Origin: Chroococcidiopsis sp. TS-821 | GTDB lineage: Bacteria; Cyanobacteriota; Cyanobacteriia; Cyanobacteriales; Chroococcidiopsidaceae | Direction: 5' to 3' | Assembly (NCBI RefSeq): GCF_002939305.1 | Contig: NZ_MVDI01000001.1 | Location: 1,178,001 to 1,242,000 of the forward strand | Length of the DNA: 64,000 nt | In this document: positions 16,494 through 25,804 of the stretch, piece after piece | Layout of the letters: every line of letters starts with the position of its first letter | How positions within the stretch are numbered: the first letter of the stretch is position 1 | Translations under genes and position numbers: made by a program | The notes under the pieces: generated by a model | The model's database searches: none | Told to the model about the DNA's origin: nothing | Seen by the model: only the letters and a program-made list of their open reading frames with translations

Positions 16494-18515
16494 ATGAACG
16501 CCATGCCTGTACTCAACACCTCCGCAACCGTGACAGCATTTCCTTTAACCGCTGTTGTTGGTCAAGAAGCGATAAAATTAGCACTGCTACTGGCAGCCGT
16601 CGATCCTGGATTAGGAGGAGTCGCGATCGCGGGGCGTCGCGGTACGGCAAAATCAGTTATGGCACGCGCCCTGCACGCACTGTTACCTCCGATTGAAATC
16701 GTCAAAGGTTCGATTTGTAACTGCGATCCTAACCGCCCCGAAGAATGGGACGACCAACTTTTAGCAATAGTCGGCGATCGCGCGCAAATAGAAACCGAAG
16801 TCATTCCCGCGCCATTTGTCCAAATCCCCTTAGGTGTCACTGAAGATCGCCTATTAGGTTCCGTCGATGTCGAACAATCCGTCAAACAAGGAAAAACCGT
16901 TTTTCAACCAGGATTACTCGCCCAAGCACATCGTGGCGTTCTTTACGTTGATGAAATCAATTTACTCGACGACAACATCTGCAATCAGCTATTAACCGTT
17001 TTAACTGAAGGACGCAACCAAATCGAACGCGAGGGCATTAGTTTTCAGCATCCTTGTCAACCGCTATTCATTGCTACCTACAACCCTGAAGAAGGCGCGC
17101 TGCGCGAACACCTCCTCGACCGCATCGCGATCGCACTTTCAGCGGATGAAGTTCTGGGAATTGACGAACGCGTTCAAGCCGTTGAACAAGCAATTGCCTA
17201 CGCGCGATCGCCGCAAGAATTTCTTCAGCAGTACCGCGAAGACATCGACAGTTTAAAAACCCAAATCATCCTAGCGCGAGAATGGTTAAAAGATGTCCGC
17301 ATCAGCCACGAACAAATCGCCTATCTTGTTGATGAAGCCATCCGCGCCGGAGTACAAGGACATCGCGCAGAATTATTTGCTCTCCGCGTCGCCAAAGCTG
17401 CTGCTGCACTTGATGGACGCACCGCAGTCAACGCTGAAGATTTACGTCGGGCGGTGGAATTAGCGATTGTTCCCCGCGCAACAATGATACAAACGCCTCC
17501 TGAAGAGGAAACACCACCACCACCGCCACCACCACAAGATCAATCCGAACAACCGCAAGCCGAACAGGAACAGGAAGAAGACAAAGACGAAGAACAAGAC
17601 CAAACACCACCGAGTATTCCTGAAGAATTTGTGTTCGATCCGGAAGGCGTGATTCTCGATCCGAGCGTGCTCTATTTTGCGCAAATGGCTAAACGCCAGG
17701 GCAAAGCCGGTAGCCGCAGCGTTATTTTCTCCGAAGATCGCGGGCGGTATGTTAAGCCAATGTTACCGAAAGGTAAAGTACGCCGTATTGCCGTTGATGC
17801 CACACTCCGCGCCGCCGCCCCTTATCAAAAAGCGCGTCACGAACGCCAACCAAGTCGCAAAGTGATTGTCGAACAAGGCGATATTCGCGCCAAGCGGTTA
17901 GTGCGCAAAGCTGGGGCGTTAGTTGTGTTTGTTGTCGATGCTTCGGGTTCAATGGCACTCAACCGGATGCAAGCCGCAAAAGGTGCTGTAATGCGCTTAC
18001 TCACCGAGGCGTATGAAAACCGCGATCAAGTTGCGCTGATTCCCTTCCGAGGGGAACAAGCCGAAGTATTACTACCGCCAACGCGTTCGATCGCCGCCGC
18101 CCGAAGAAGACTCGAAAGATTGCCGTGTGGAGGTGGTTCGCCGCTAGCGCATGGTTTAACACAAGCCGTTCGCGCCGGAATAAATGCTCAAATGTCTGGC
18201 GATATCGGTCAGGTTGTGATTGTCGCGATTACCGACGGACGCGCCAATATTCCCTTATCGCGATCGCTTGGCGAACCGCAAGTCGAAGGCGAAAAACCTG
18301 ATATTAAAGGCGAATTGTTAGACATTGCAGCCAGAATTCGCGCCCTGGGAATGCAGCTACTCGTCATCGATACTGAAAGTAAGTTTATTTCAACAGGTTT
18401 TGCCAAAGAACTTGCGCAAACAGCCGGAGGAAAGTATTATCACTTACCAAAAGCAACCGATCAAGCGATCGCCGCGATGACGAAGAATGCAATATCAAGT
18501 TTGAAGTCTCGTTAA
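16494..18515 (+). CDS. chlD: Magnesium chelatase subunit D
   Basis: ChlD works with ChlI and ChlH to insert Mg2+ into protoporphyrin IX, the first committed step to chlorophyll. It is 673 residues in three parts. An AAA+ module covers about 15-330 ([14 protein letters not shown] in the Walker A position, [12 protein letters not shown] in Walker B). A proline- and acid-rich linker covers about 335-375 ([10 protein letters not shown] followed by many Glu/Gln). A von Willebrand A domain covers about 470-670, with the metal site DASGSM. All are expected for ChlD. The partner subunits are not in the window, as is usual in cyanobacteria. Confidence 0.96.
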   Translation: MNAMPVLNTSATVTAFPLTAVVGQEAIKLALLLAAVDPGLGGVAIAGRRGTAKSVMARALHALLPPIEIVKGSICNCDPNRPEEWDDQLLAIVGDRAQIETEVIPAPFVQIPLGVTEDRLLGSVDVEQSVKQGKTVFQPGLLAQAHRGVLYVDEINLLDDNICNQLLTVLTEGRNQIEREGISFQHPCQPLFIATYNPEEGALREHLLDRIAIALSADEVLGIDERVQAVEQAIAYARSPQEFLQQYREDIDSLKTQIILAREWLKDVRISHEQIAYLVDEAIRAGVQGHRAELFALRVAKAAAALDGRTAVNAEDLRRAVELAIVPRATMIQTPPEEETPPPPPPPQDQSEQPQAEQEQEEDKDEEQDQTPPSIPEEFVFDPEGVILDPSVLYFAQMAKRQGKAGSRSVIFSEDRGRYVKPMLPKGKVRRIAVDATLRAAAPYQKARHERQPSRKVIVEQGDIRAKRLVRKAGALVVFVVDASGSMALNRMQAAKGAVMRLLTEAYENRDQVALIPFRGEQAEVLLPPTRSIAAARRRLERLPCGGGSPLAHGLTQAVRAGINAQMSGDIGQVVIVAITDGRANIPLSRSLGEPQVEGEKPDIKGELLDIAARIRALGMQLLVIDTESKFISTGFAKELAQTAGGKYYHLPKATDQAIAAMTKNAISSLKSR

Positions 18516-18522
18516 GTGGCTA

Positions 18523-18999
18523 GTGAAAGTGCAACAACAGGAATTGCCGTTAGGATGTTCTGTTCGTCAAGCCCGTAGGAATGACCTTTGGACAATTCGA
18601 AAATTGGTGCTCAGCGCTAAACTCGATCCAACGCAATTAAATTGGTCGCAGTTTTGGGTCATCGAATGTCAGCAAAAAGTTGTTGCTTGCGGGCAATTAC
18701 GTAACTTCCAGACAGCACAAGAACTGGGTAGTTTGGTCGTTTCGCCCGCTTGGCGCGATCGCGGTTTAGGAAGTTACTTAGTTAAGCATTTGATTGCGCA
18801 AGCAACGCAGCCGCTTTATTTAGAATGTGTCGGTAGCAGATTAGCCGAGTACTACACCCGCTTTGGTTTTGTACCAATTTCCTGGCAAGCCTTACCACAA
18901 AGCCTTAAACTTAAATTTGGTATCTCGCAGCTAGCGGCTAAATTAATTCCTTTTTTGTCGGTGACGATTATGCAGTATCAAGGTTCTCTTAGTTGGTAA
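18523..18999 (+). CDS. GNAT-family N-acetyltransferase
   Basis: A 158-residue single-domain acetyltransferase that would transfer acetyl from acetyl-CoA to an amine; the substrate is unknown. The pyrophosphate-binding loop shows as VVSPAWRDRGLGSYLVKHLI, listed near residues 71-90, matching the Q/RxxGxG/A consensus (RDRGLG). Later strands contain LYLECVGSRLAEYYTRFGF, the usual CoA-site aromatic region. The start is a GTG seven bases after the chlD stop, so translation may be coupled to chlD. Confidence 0.85.
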   Translation: MKVQQQELPLGCSVRQARRNDLWTIRKLVLSAKLDPTQLNWSQFWVIECQQKVVACGQLRNFQTAQELGSLVVSPAWRDRGLGSYLVKHLIAQATQPLYLECVGSRLAEYYTRFGFVPISWQALPQSLKLKFGISQLAAKLIPFLSVTIMQYQGSLSW

Positions 19000-19023
19000 C
19001 TGGTCAATGGTAATTAGTGATTA
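18992..19023. repeat. Degenerate TTGGTAACTGGTCAATGG repeat
   Basis: Overlaps the last codons of the acetyltransferase and belongs to the degenerate AACTGGT/AATTAGTGA repeat family seen in other gaps. Confidence 0.35.
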
Positions 19024-19072
19024 GAAAGAATAAGAAGCAACATCCCGATTACCTAACAATAGAGAATTATCT

Positions 19073-20617
19073 TTATTCGTGTAGACTGCCATCAGGCATC
19101 GTAGCCCCACTTAGCCTTGCAGATTCTAGATTAGCTCCGCTCAAGTTTGCGCCTGTAAGATTTGCTGTTTCTAAGTTGGTATTTCTTAAATCTACCCCGC
19201 GCAAATCTGCTGCTGTTAAATTGACTGCGCTTAAATTAGCTTGACTGAGGTTGGCGCCACACAGTTTAGCCCCACTCAAGTCGGCTCCGCTCAGATTTCC
19301 TTGAAATACAACCCCAATTAAATTAGCTCCTGTTAATGTAGCACCGCTCAAGTTTATCTTTTTGAGATGCGTATTTTGCAAATTCGCACGACTTAAGTTA
19401 GCTGCTGTAAAATTTGCTCCCTCTAAACTGGCTCTACTTAAGTTTGCTTCGGTAAAATCCGCGGCTATTAAATTTGCATATCTCAAGTTGGCTTCCCTTA
19501 AATTAGCTGCACAAAAACTCGTTTGCAGCATAATTGCCCCATTAAGATTCGCACAACTGAAGTTGGCTTGAGCGCAGTTTGCTTCACTGAGATTTGCTCC
19601 ACTTAAATTTGTTGAATAAAGGTTTGCTGCTTGCAAATCTGCCTTAATTAAACTCGCCTCTGCGAGGTCGTAACCTGCTAAATTAGCCTTGGATAAGATA
19701 GTATTAGGAGCAATCAGATAAACTTTTGCTGCTGTTAATTCAAAATCTTCAGGAAATACTGTTAACAAGTCATATACTGCTTGTTGTAAGTTTGCGTTTT
19801 GAAGATTTGCTTCGGTAAAATCTGTAGCTAATAAATTAGCACGACTCAAATTCGCTTCACTCAAATCAACTTTATAAAACTTGACTTTCTGTAAATTTGC
19901 TTTAATAAGATTTGCTTTTCTCAAGCTAGCTTCTTCAAGTTCTACTTGAAAAGACAAGTTAACTGCACTTAAATTTGCACCGCTTAAATTAGCTCGCGTT
20001 AATTTGGTATGGGAGAAAGTAGCTCGACGTAAATCTGCATTCTCTAAATTTGCTTCAGCTAAATTTGTTTGTTCTAATATTGCTTCACAAAGTTGAGCAC
20101 CTTCTAGATTAGAAGAACTTAAATTTACAAAACTTAGATTTGTCTTTCTTAAGTTTGCTTGTCCCAAATTAGAATAACTGAAGTTCCAATCACTCGCGTT
20201 TAAAGATTGTCCGCTTAAATTAATTTGTGCAAGATTACAACCTGAAAAGTCACACTGTCCGTTATTATGTCGCTGCCAAAACTCTTCAAGTGTGATGTTT
20301 CGTTTGCTATCCTCGTCGCGATCGCTTTGAGCCAAGACACGATGAGGAACCTGAATAGTATTATCTGATACTAAATTAGGGCGAGACTGGATTAAGCTAA
20401 GTTCTTGCAGTCTGGCTAATGCATCTTGTAGTTTAAGAATTTCCTCTAGTTCTGGTCGGGTGTCAAATCGTTCGCTGAGAATATCTAAGCGCCGTTTTAA
20501 TTCTGCTAAATATTTAACAAGAACATTTTGCTGTTGCTGTAACTGTTCAACTTGGGAAACTAGCCGATGGTAATCATTTGGTGTTTCCCATAAAGGATCT
20601 AATTCTGGGTTAGACAT
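19073..20617 (-). CDS. Pentapeptide-repeat protein with N-terminal coiled coil
   Basis: A 514-residue protein. Residues about 10-85 are a coiled coil rich in Gln, Glu and Leu (VSQVEQLQQQQNVLVKYL). From about residue 125 to the end, A(D/N)LxX pentapeptides repeat almost without a break, with a short non-repeat insert near residues 275-315 (DLLTVFPEDFELTAAKVYL). Such repeats fold into a right-handed square beta-helix. The biochemical role of most cyanobacterial members is unknown. It lies 36 bases downstream of the NACHT-remnant gene on the same strand, so the two may share a transcript. Confidence 0.9.
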   Translation of the reverse strand: MSNPELDPLWETPNDYHRLVSQVEQLQQQQNVLVKYLAELKRRLDILSERFDTRPELEEILKLQDALARLQELSLIQSRPNLVSDNTIQVPHRVLAQSDRDEDSKRNITLEEFWQRHNNGQCDFSGCNLAQINLSGQSLNASDWNFSYSNLGQANLRKTNLSFVNLSSSNLEGAQLCEAILEQTNLAEANLENADLRRATFSHTKLTRANLSGANLSAVNLSFQVELEEASLRKANLIKANLQKVKFYKVDLSEANLSRANLLATDFTEANLQNANLQQAVYDLLTVFPEDFELTAAKVYLIAPNTILSKANLAGYDLAEASLIKADLQAANLYSTNLSGANLSEANCAQANFSCANLNGAIMLQTSFCAANLREANLRYANLIAADFTEANLSRASLEGANFTAANLSRANLQNTHLKKINLSGATLTGANLIGVVFQGNLSGADLSGAKLCGANLSQANLSAVNLTAADLRGVDLRNTNLETANLTGANLSGANLESARLSGATMPDGSLHE

Positions 20618-20653
20618 AAACTAAGGTTGAAAAACAGTTAGGCAACTTAATTA

Positions 20654-21796
20654 TTATGCGATCGCTTCTAGCAGTAGAGTATTCTTCTCCGATGAAAATA
20701 AGTTTTGCTCTAACTCGTCTCGAACACTACAAGTAACGCATCCTGCATCTATGCTATCAAACAAAACCTTAGATAGCTCATAGTATTGTTGTAACGCCAG
20801 CTTCTGGCGATCGCTAAAACGGCATCTTTGTATGTTATTAATGGCAGAGTTTAACTTTGGCGAATCAGCTTCTAGATCGCGTGATAACTGACTATCTAGA
20901 GTGCCAGAAATCTCAAAATCTCTACCAAGAATACACTCTATATAAAACGCACGGATTGCTGCAGGCTTATAAGCAAAATTTATGTTCATTGATTGATGTT
21001 CTAACCAACTCAGAAACGGTTGCAAAGTTGCCTGTGATTCAATTAAGGTATCAATTTTATGCTTCAGGAGTAGCAGTAGATAGTCTGTATTCGGCAACAT
21101 ACTCGCCACTAAAGTGCAAATTTGATGCCAGCGACTTTCCGTTAATTGCTCAACAAGGTGCTTGAGCGCTTGCTCTAGTCCTTGTGCAGTATAACCTTCT
21201 ACAATTGCTTTGGCAGCCAAATATTCATGAAAAGAAAGAACTGAAAAAGCATAAATACCAGGCGTCCATTCGGTAAATAGTCCGTAATGCGCTTGAATAG
21301 ACTGTAGAACTTGCTTGGCTTGCTCGCGTGTTTCTGTCTCATTCTGATTTGTGAAGATTTTTTGCAGATAGTCACTGATATACTGCTCTAGTTGCTGTTG
21401 CTTAAAAAAGTATTCTCCTTGCGCAAAAGTCATCCACGCAACGTATGTTAGCAAATCTTCTTTTTGTTTCAACGACAAACTTGCTAAAATTTCGTCTTTT
21501 GCATCTTTAGAACTATGCCACCGCTTTAAGAGAATTTGTAACCCTGCATGATAAAGCTGCGATCGCTGTGGTGGAATTTCACCTGTTTCTGCAAAAACTA
21601 CACGTAAGAAAGTTAATAATAAAGGTTGACTAATGATTTGTTTTAGCGATTCATGTTCTTGAATTTTTACAGGTAATTGTGGTTGTTGAGTTCTGAACCA
21701 AATTCTTTGGCGACCTATTTGTTTTTGCTCGTCAATATTAATATAATTATCTATAGATATTTTTTGGAATTGTGACTCTATAGTGACATTAAGCAT
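20654..21796 (-). CDS. N-terminally deleted NACHT-family NTPase (C-terminal region only)
   Basis: This 380-residue protein has the distal part of a cyanobacterial NACHT/STAND NTPase but no P-loop. Typical features are SQPLLLTFLRVVFAETGEIP (the NPLLLTLL winged-helix entry), LYHAGLQILLKRW, the FSVLSFHEYLAAKAIV motif near residue 197, and the C-terminal YKPAAIRAFY segment. Walker A and Walker B, which lie upstream of these in the family, are absent. Only 86 bases separate its start from the sigF stop, so there is no room for them. It is therefore a deletion remnant that still has an intact ORF. Whether it is expressed is unknown. Confidence 0.7.
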   Translation of the reverse strand: MLNVTIESQFQKISIDNYINIDEQKQIGRQRIWFRTQQPQLPVKIQEHESLKQIISQPLLLTFLRVVFAETGEIPPQRSQLYHAGLQILLKRWHSSKDAKDEILASLSLKQKEDLLTYVAWMTFAQGEYFFKQQQLEQYISDYLQKIFTNQNETETREQAKQVLQSIQAHYGLFTEWTPGIYAFSVLSFHEYLAAKAIVEGYTAQGLEQALKHLVEQLTESRWHQICTLVASMLPNTDYLLLLLKHKIDTLIESQATLQPFLSWLEHQSMNINFAYKPAAIRAFYIECILGRDFEISGTLDSQLSRDLEADSPKLNSAINNIQRCRFSDRQKLALQQYYELSKVLFDSIDAGCVTCSVRDELEQNLFSSEKNTLLLEAIA

Positions 21797-21882
21797 AAGA
21801 ATTAGTTACTATTAATAGTATATTTTGCAATCAGCTATTTACCAATATCATTTAAGTTAAGAATAAATTAATAAAGTAAGTC

Positions 21883-22668
21883 TTAAGCTCCCGCTGCTAA
21901 GGCAGGAGTTTGTAATAAACTAATTAATTGTGCTTTACCCCTTTGAAGGTAGCGTGTCACCGTCATTGGGCTAGTACCAATGTGTTGTGCTGCTTCTTTA
22001 CGTGACAGCTCTTTTAAGAAAACTAATTCAACTGCAATTCTTGTCTTTTCCTCCATTTGACTCATTGCACCATGTAATTGCTGGCGTTCCTCTTCTTGTT
22101 GTTGCAAGCTCGTAGAACGAGGGTCTGCAAGTGCTTCTCCTAATGTGATTGGACAGTCAACATGATGAACAACAGTAGTATCTAAACTTAAAGTAATTCG
22201 GTTTTGAATTGCTAATTTACAATCGAGCCACTCTTGTATAGAAACTTGTAAGTAACAAGCAATTTCAATATCTGTTGGACAGCGTCCTAACGAAGAAGTG
22301 AGTTTTTTACGAGCTTTTTGTCCTTGATTGTAAATTTCTTGCCAACGCCGTGGAATTTTAACAGCACACGAGCGATCGCGTAAAAAGTGAAGAATTTCAC
22401 CGCGAATGTAAGGCACAGCAAACGAACTAAATGCATAGCCTTGAGTTGGATCGAATCGTTCAATTGCTCGAATCAGACCCAAGTAGCCAATTTGTTCTAA
22501 ATCTTCATAAGGCTCAGTACATTGATGATTGAATTGATGCGCGATTTTTCTAACTAATCCACTGTGTAACTTAACAAGTTTATTTCGTAATTTTATAGAC
22601 GGTTTTTGATGATATGAAATGAGTAAATTGCGTGCTTCTGAATAGGCAGAATATTGAGTTTTTGTCAT
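21883..22668 (-). CDS. sigF: RNA polymerase sigma factor, SigF-type (group 3)
   Basis: A 261-residue alternative sigma factor of the sigma-B/F/G type. Region 2 shows PYEDLEQIGYLGLIRAIERF and FSSFAVPYIRGEI, which contact core polymerase and the -10 element. Region 3 spans about 120-165. Region 4 has the helix-turn-helix LSRKEAAQHIGTSPMTVTRY near residues 225-245. In Synechocystis, SigF controls pilus genes and phototaxis, and the pil motor genes lie elsewhere in this window, although no regulatory link can be seen here. It is divergent from prfB. Confidence 0.9.
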   Translation of the reverse strand: MTKTQYSAYSEARNLLISYHQKPSIKLRNKLVKLHSGLVRKIAHQFNHQCTEPYEDLEQIGYLGLIRAIERFDPTQGYAFSSFAVPYIRGEILHFLRDRSCAVKIPRRWQEIYNQGQKARKKLTSSLGRCPTDIEIACYLQVSIQEWLDCKLAIQNRITLSLDTTVVHHVDCPITLGEALADPRSTSLQQQEEERQQLHGAMSQMEEKTRIAVELVFLKELSRKEAAQHIGTSPMTVTRYLQRGKAQLISLLQTPALAAGA

Positions 22669-23218
22669 AAAAACTCCTAATAAGAGTTAAATAATTTTTG
22701 AGAGATTTGTGTAAAAAAATGACTAAGCCTGAATCCAAGCTGCAATTATTGTCGGTAGAGAAAGCATAAGAAACCATAGTCATTCCACTGAATTTATCAA
22801 GGTTGCCCTTTGACAAATCGGGATATTTACGTATATTTTCTGAGTAAGTAGCATCGCTGTATTGTCTTTATAAGTTAGACACGCCGTTTCCGAATCACTA
22901 GTTACTGACATGAATCACCGAGTAATTTTTCTTTTTAAGATGAAAGCAGCGTGGCAAATTCACGCCGATGGGAGAGATAACTACACGCACTTACTTCCAG
23001 CAGTGGTTCAGTAAAGATTCAGTTGTATGAGTAGAAATCAATCTCTAAACTAGTTCTGACGTCTTCAGTAGCGTGTGGAAAAGCTGAAAGTCCGACGGAA
23101 AGAATTGAGAAGTTGTCAATAATCGTTAAAATCAGAAATAAAGCTCGACGCGCGATGGCGCTACTTTGAGAGCGCGATAAAACGCGATCGCCAAATAACA
23201 CTGTCTACAAAAGAGGAT
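22669..23218. other. Intergenic region between divergent sigF and prfB
   Basis: These 550 bases hold the promoters of both genes. I see no protein with coding character, no tRNA fold and no repeat array. A GC-rich, partly palindromic patch (cgcgcgatggcgc...gagcgcg) lies near 23140-23175, close to the prfB start, and a HIP1 octamer near 23184. Confidence 0.5.
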
Positions 23219-24341
23219 ATGGAAGTCTTAGAAATTAAACGCGAAGTCGAAAGGTTATCTCAGCGCCTGGGTAAAACCCAGGACTATCTTTGACATACCA
23301 GCACTAACTGCCAAAATTCAAGATCTCGAACAACTCGCCGCACAACCAGAATTTTGGGAAGATCAAGCAAGTGCGCAGAAAACGTTGCAAGAAATGAACG
23401 ACCTCAAAGCACATTTACAGCAACACGCACAATGGCAAGCGAGTTTAGAAGATGCAAAAGCTGTGCTAGAGCTTCTAGAGTTAGAAGCTGACGAGGCGCT
23501 GCTCAGCGAAGCCACCGCCAACGTGATGCAGCTTAATCGAGAACTCGATCAGTGGGAGCTACAGCAGTTATTATCTGGTCCTTATGATGAAAAAGGTGCC
23601 GTTCTTACAATCAATGCTGGTGCAGGAGGTACTGACGCTCAAGATTGGGCAGAAATGCTGCTGCGGATGTATACGCGTTGGGCAGAAAATCAGGGTTATA
23701 AGGTAAATCTTGCTGAACTTTCTGAAGGCGATGAAGCGGGAATCAAGTCGGCTACGCTAGAAATTTCTGGTCGTTATGCTTATGGGTACTTGCAAGGCGA
23801 GAAAGGAACGCATCGCTTAGTACGCATTTCCCCTTTTAACGCCAACGGTAAGCGACAGACGAGCTTTGCTGGTGTGGAAGTCATGCCACAAATTGATAAT
23901 TCCGTGCAGTTGGATATACCAGAAAAAGATTTGGAAATTACAACATCCAGGGCTGGCGGTAAAGGTGGGCAAAACGTTAACAAAGTAGAAACCGCAGTCC
24001 GCATTGTCCACATTCCAACTGGTATTGCAGTACGCTGTACTCAAGAGCGCAGTCAGCTGCAAAACAAAGAAAAAGCACTAGCGATCCTCAAAGCAAAGCT
24101 GCTCGTCATTGCGCAAGAACAACGCGCGCAAGAAATCGCCCAAATTCGCGGCGATATGGTAGAAGCTGCTTGGGGAAACCAAATTCGTAACTATGTCTTT
24201 CATCCTTATCAGTTAGTGAAGGACTTACGAACTAATGTGGAAACAACAGCGATCGCTGACGTTATGAATGGTGAAATCGATTTGTTTATCCAAGCCTACC
24301 TCCGTCAAGAGCATCAACTTGTGGAGCGTGACATTGCTTAG
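23219..24341 (+). CDS. prfB: Peptide chain release factor 2, programmed +1 frameshift
   Basis: RF2 ends translation at UGA and UAA. The first 24 codons (23219-23290) encode a start like other cyanobacterial RF2 proteins ([17 protein letters not shown]) and stop at UGA (23291-23293). Skipping the T at 23291 opens the main frame at GAC (23292) and gives a 373-residue RF2. The main frame has the PGxGGQ-type hydrolysis motif as [16 protein letters not shown] near residue 240; here the first three residues read SRAGGKGGQ. Expressed without the shift, the gene would give only a short peptide, so the frame is kept by recoding that lets RF2 control its own level. E. coli RF2 is 365 residues. Confidence 0.95.
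23266..23294 (+). promoter_or_regulatory. prfB +1 recoding site with upstream hairpin
   Basis: The slippery sequence CTTTGAC (23288-23294) is identical to the core of the classic RF2 site. AGGACTAT precedes it; AGG can serve as the internal Shine-Dalgarno. In addition, CCTGGG (23266-23271) and CCCAGG (23277-23282) form a perfect six-pair hairpin with a TAAAA loop, ending eight bases before the stop codon and overlapping the AGG. Confidence 0.85.
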
Positions 24342-24475
24342 TCGAGAAGAGACAGGGGAAGCTAGAGAGTTTTGGGTGAATTACATTAAGGTTGTTTCAA
24401 CTCAAAAATTGCCCTGGCGGCTTTAACAAACTGTTACATTAAGGAAAGAAATCTATATATTGCGTAAAAGCGACT

Positions 24476-24679
24476 ATGAGCAATTTGTCATCACCAGAAC
24501 CAACTGCGAGCCATCCGGCGCAGTCACCGCCAAATGCTACAACAGAGCCCCAGCCAAGTTATGTTAGGCTTGCTATGCGTAATATGGTACGCAAGCGAGC
24601 CACTTCGCTACGACATTTTGTTTTAACGACTGCTGGACTTTTGGCTGTTCTCGTGGGACTTGCTTATCTGACTCGATGA
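24476..24679 (+). CDS. DUF3285-like small membrane protein
   Basis: A 67-residue protein with a polar, Pro/Ser/Thr-rich first half and a single hydrophobic segment near residues 46-63 (HFVLTTAGLLAVLVGLAYL). The SYVRLAMRNMVRKR stretch before the membrane segment resembles the cyanobacterial DUF3285 family. Its stop overlaps the ybeY start (ATGA), so translation is coupled. No function is known. Confidence 0.65.
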   Translation: MSNLSSPEPTASHPAQSPPNATTEPQPSYVRLAMRNMVRKRATSLRHFVLTTAGLLAVLVGLAYLTR

Positions 24680-25215
24680 AAAAACAATTGCAAGTCGAAA
24701 TCAACGTCGAAAATTCTTTTCTAGATTCCCCAACAGTAAAAAATTTATTAGGAAATCAACAAGTTACTGCCAACGCGATCGCAACAGAAACGTGGGAAGC
24801 GTGGTTTGCGTGTTGGCTCGAAAGCTTGCAAGAGTATCTTCCTTCAGCGTTGGGCTATGAATTGAGTTTGCGCTTAACCGACGACGCAGAAATGCAAAAA
24901 CTAAATTTTCAGTATCGACAGCAAGATAAGCCTACTGACGTACTAGCATTCGCAGCATTGGAGACAAATTTCCCTCTGCCGAGTGAGATGCGATCGCGTC
25001 TTCCTTTATATCTTGGTGATATAGTAATCTCGGTTGATACAGCTGCAAGGCAAGCTCATCAGCAAAATCACTCGTTGAAAACTGAGCTAGCTTGGTTAGC
25101 AGCGCACGGTTTACTTCATCTTTTGGGTTGGGATCATCCTGATGAGGATAGTCTTAACCAAATGCTCGACGAGCAAACTCGCTTACTACAAAAAGTTAAT
25201 CTTGTCGTGGTGTAG
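24676..25215 (+). CDS. ybeY: Endoribonuclease YbeY (16S rRNA maturation)
   Basis: YbeY is a zinc-dependent endoribonuclease that helps mature the 3' end of 16S rRNA and takes part in ribosome quality control. The signature AAHGLLHLLGWDH at about residues 137-149 provides the three zinc histidines; DKPTDVLAF and LGDIVIS are also typical. The 179-residue length is normal, with a slightly long N-terminus. It starts inside the last codons of the preceding small gene and is followed by dgkA on the same strand. Confidence 0.93.
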   Translation: MKKQLQVEINVENSFLDSPTVKNLLGNQQVTANAIATETWEAWFACWLESLQEYLPSALGYELSLRLTDDAEMQKLNFQYRQQDKPTDVLAFAALETNFPLPSEMRSRLPLYLGDIVISVDTAARQAHQQNHSLKTELAWLAAHGLLHLLGWDHPDEDSLNQMLDEQTRLLQKVNLVVV

Positions 25216-25323
25216 CTAATCTAATTTCTTTTCTATTGCCAGTTGTTACTTTTATGTGAGACGATGAATTACCCCTATTCAAGCAAGTTTCCTCAATAAC
25301 TCCTGTGTTCTGGTTTCGCGTAT

Positions 25324-25773
25324 ATGTCCCAAGAAATTTCTACATCACAGCCAAACCGACCAGAAATAACTTCAAGAAAGCGGGAGTTTTCTTGGCGAGT
25401 TGCTGCCAATTTATTAATTAGTTTTAAATTTGCCTGGAATGGCATTAGTTACACTTTTGTTACCCAACGCAATTTTCGGATTCATCTATTCATTGGCGCC
25501 CTCGCAATCAGCTTGGGCGTCTTCTTACATTTACAACCGATTGAGCTAGCGATCATTTGCATTACGATTGGATTAGTTTTGGCATTAGAGGTTTTAAACA
25601 CAGCCATCGAATCTGTCGTCGATCTCACAGTTAAGCAAACTTATCACGATCTCGCCAAAATTGCTAAAGACTGTGCAGCAGGTGCAGTTCTTGTAACTGC
25701 GCTAGCCGCCGTGTTTGTTGCTGGAATCCTTTTATTTCCTCCGCTACTCGTCTTGCTGCGCACCGCTTTATGA
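25324..25773 (+). CDS. dgkA: Diacylglycerol kinase family protein (DgkA-type)
   Basis: A 149-residue membrane enzyme with three hydrophobic segments, at about residues 55-72, 75-92 and 118-143. The family motif EVLNTAIESVVD (near residue 87) and the later AKDCAAGAV belong to the undecaprenol/diacylglycerol kinase family. In the same fold, Gram-positive homologues phosphorylate undecaprenol. The N-terminal 45 residues are polar and typical of the cyanobacterial form. It lies in the ybeY-dgkA-trpG run on the plus strand. Confidence 0.88.
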   Translation: MSQEISTSQPNRPEITSRKREFSWRVAANLLISFKFAWNGISYTFVTQRNFRIHLFIGALAISLGVFLHLQPIELAIICITIGLVLALEVLNTAIESVVDLTVKQTYHDLAKIAKDCAAGAVLVTALAAVFVAGILLFPPLLVLLRTAL

Positions 25774-25804
25774 TAGAGAGGAGTAAGAATGAGGATAAAT
25801 AACC

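Noticed and set aside
19362-19571. ORFs opposite the pentapeptide gene, rich in Lys, Leu and Ala
   Set aside because: Antisense shadows of the A(D/N)LxX repeat codons, not independent genes.
19073-20617. Repeat pattern suggesting a CRISPR-like array
   Set aside because: The 15-base periodicity is that of pentapeptide codons within an open frame; no conserved repeats with unique spacers.
20654-21796. Calling the NACHT remnant an antiphage defence system
   Set aside because: The NTPase core is missing and no defence genes flank it.
23385-24341. Starting prfB at the ATG at 23385
   Set aside because: It would drop the conserved N-terminus and the recoding site; homologous sequence extends upstream through the frameshift.
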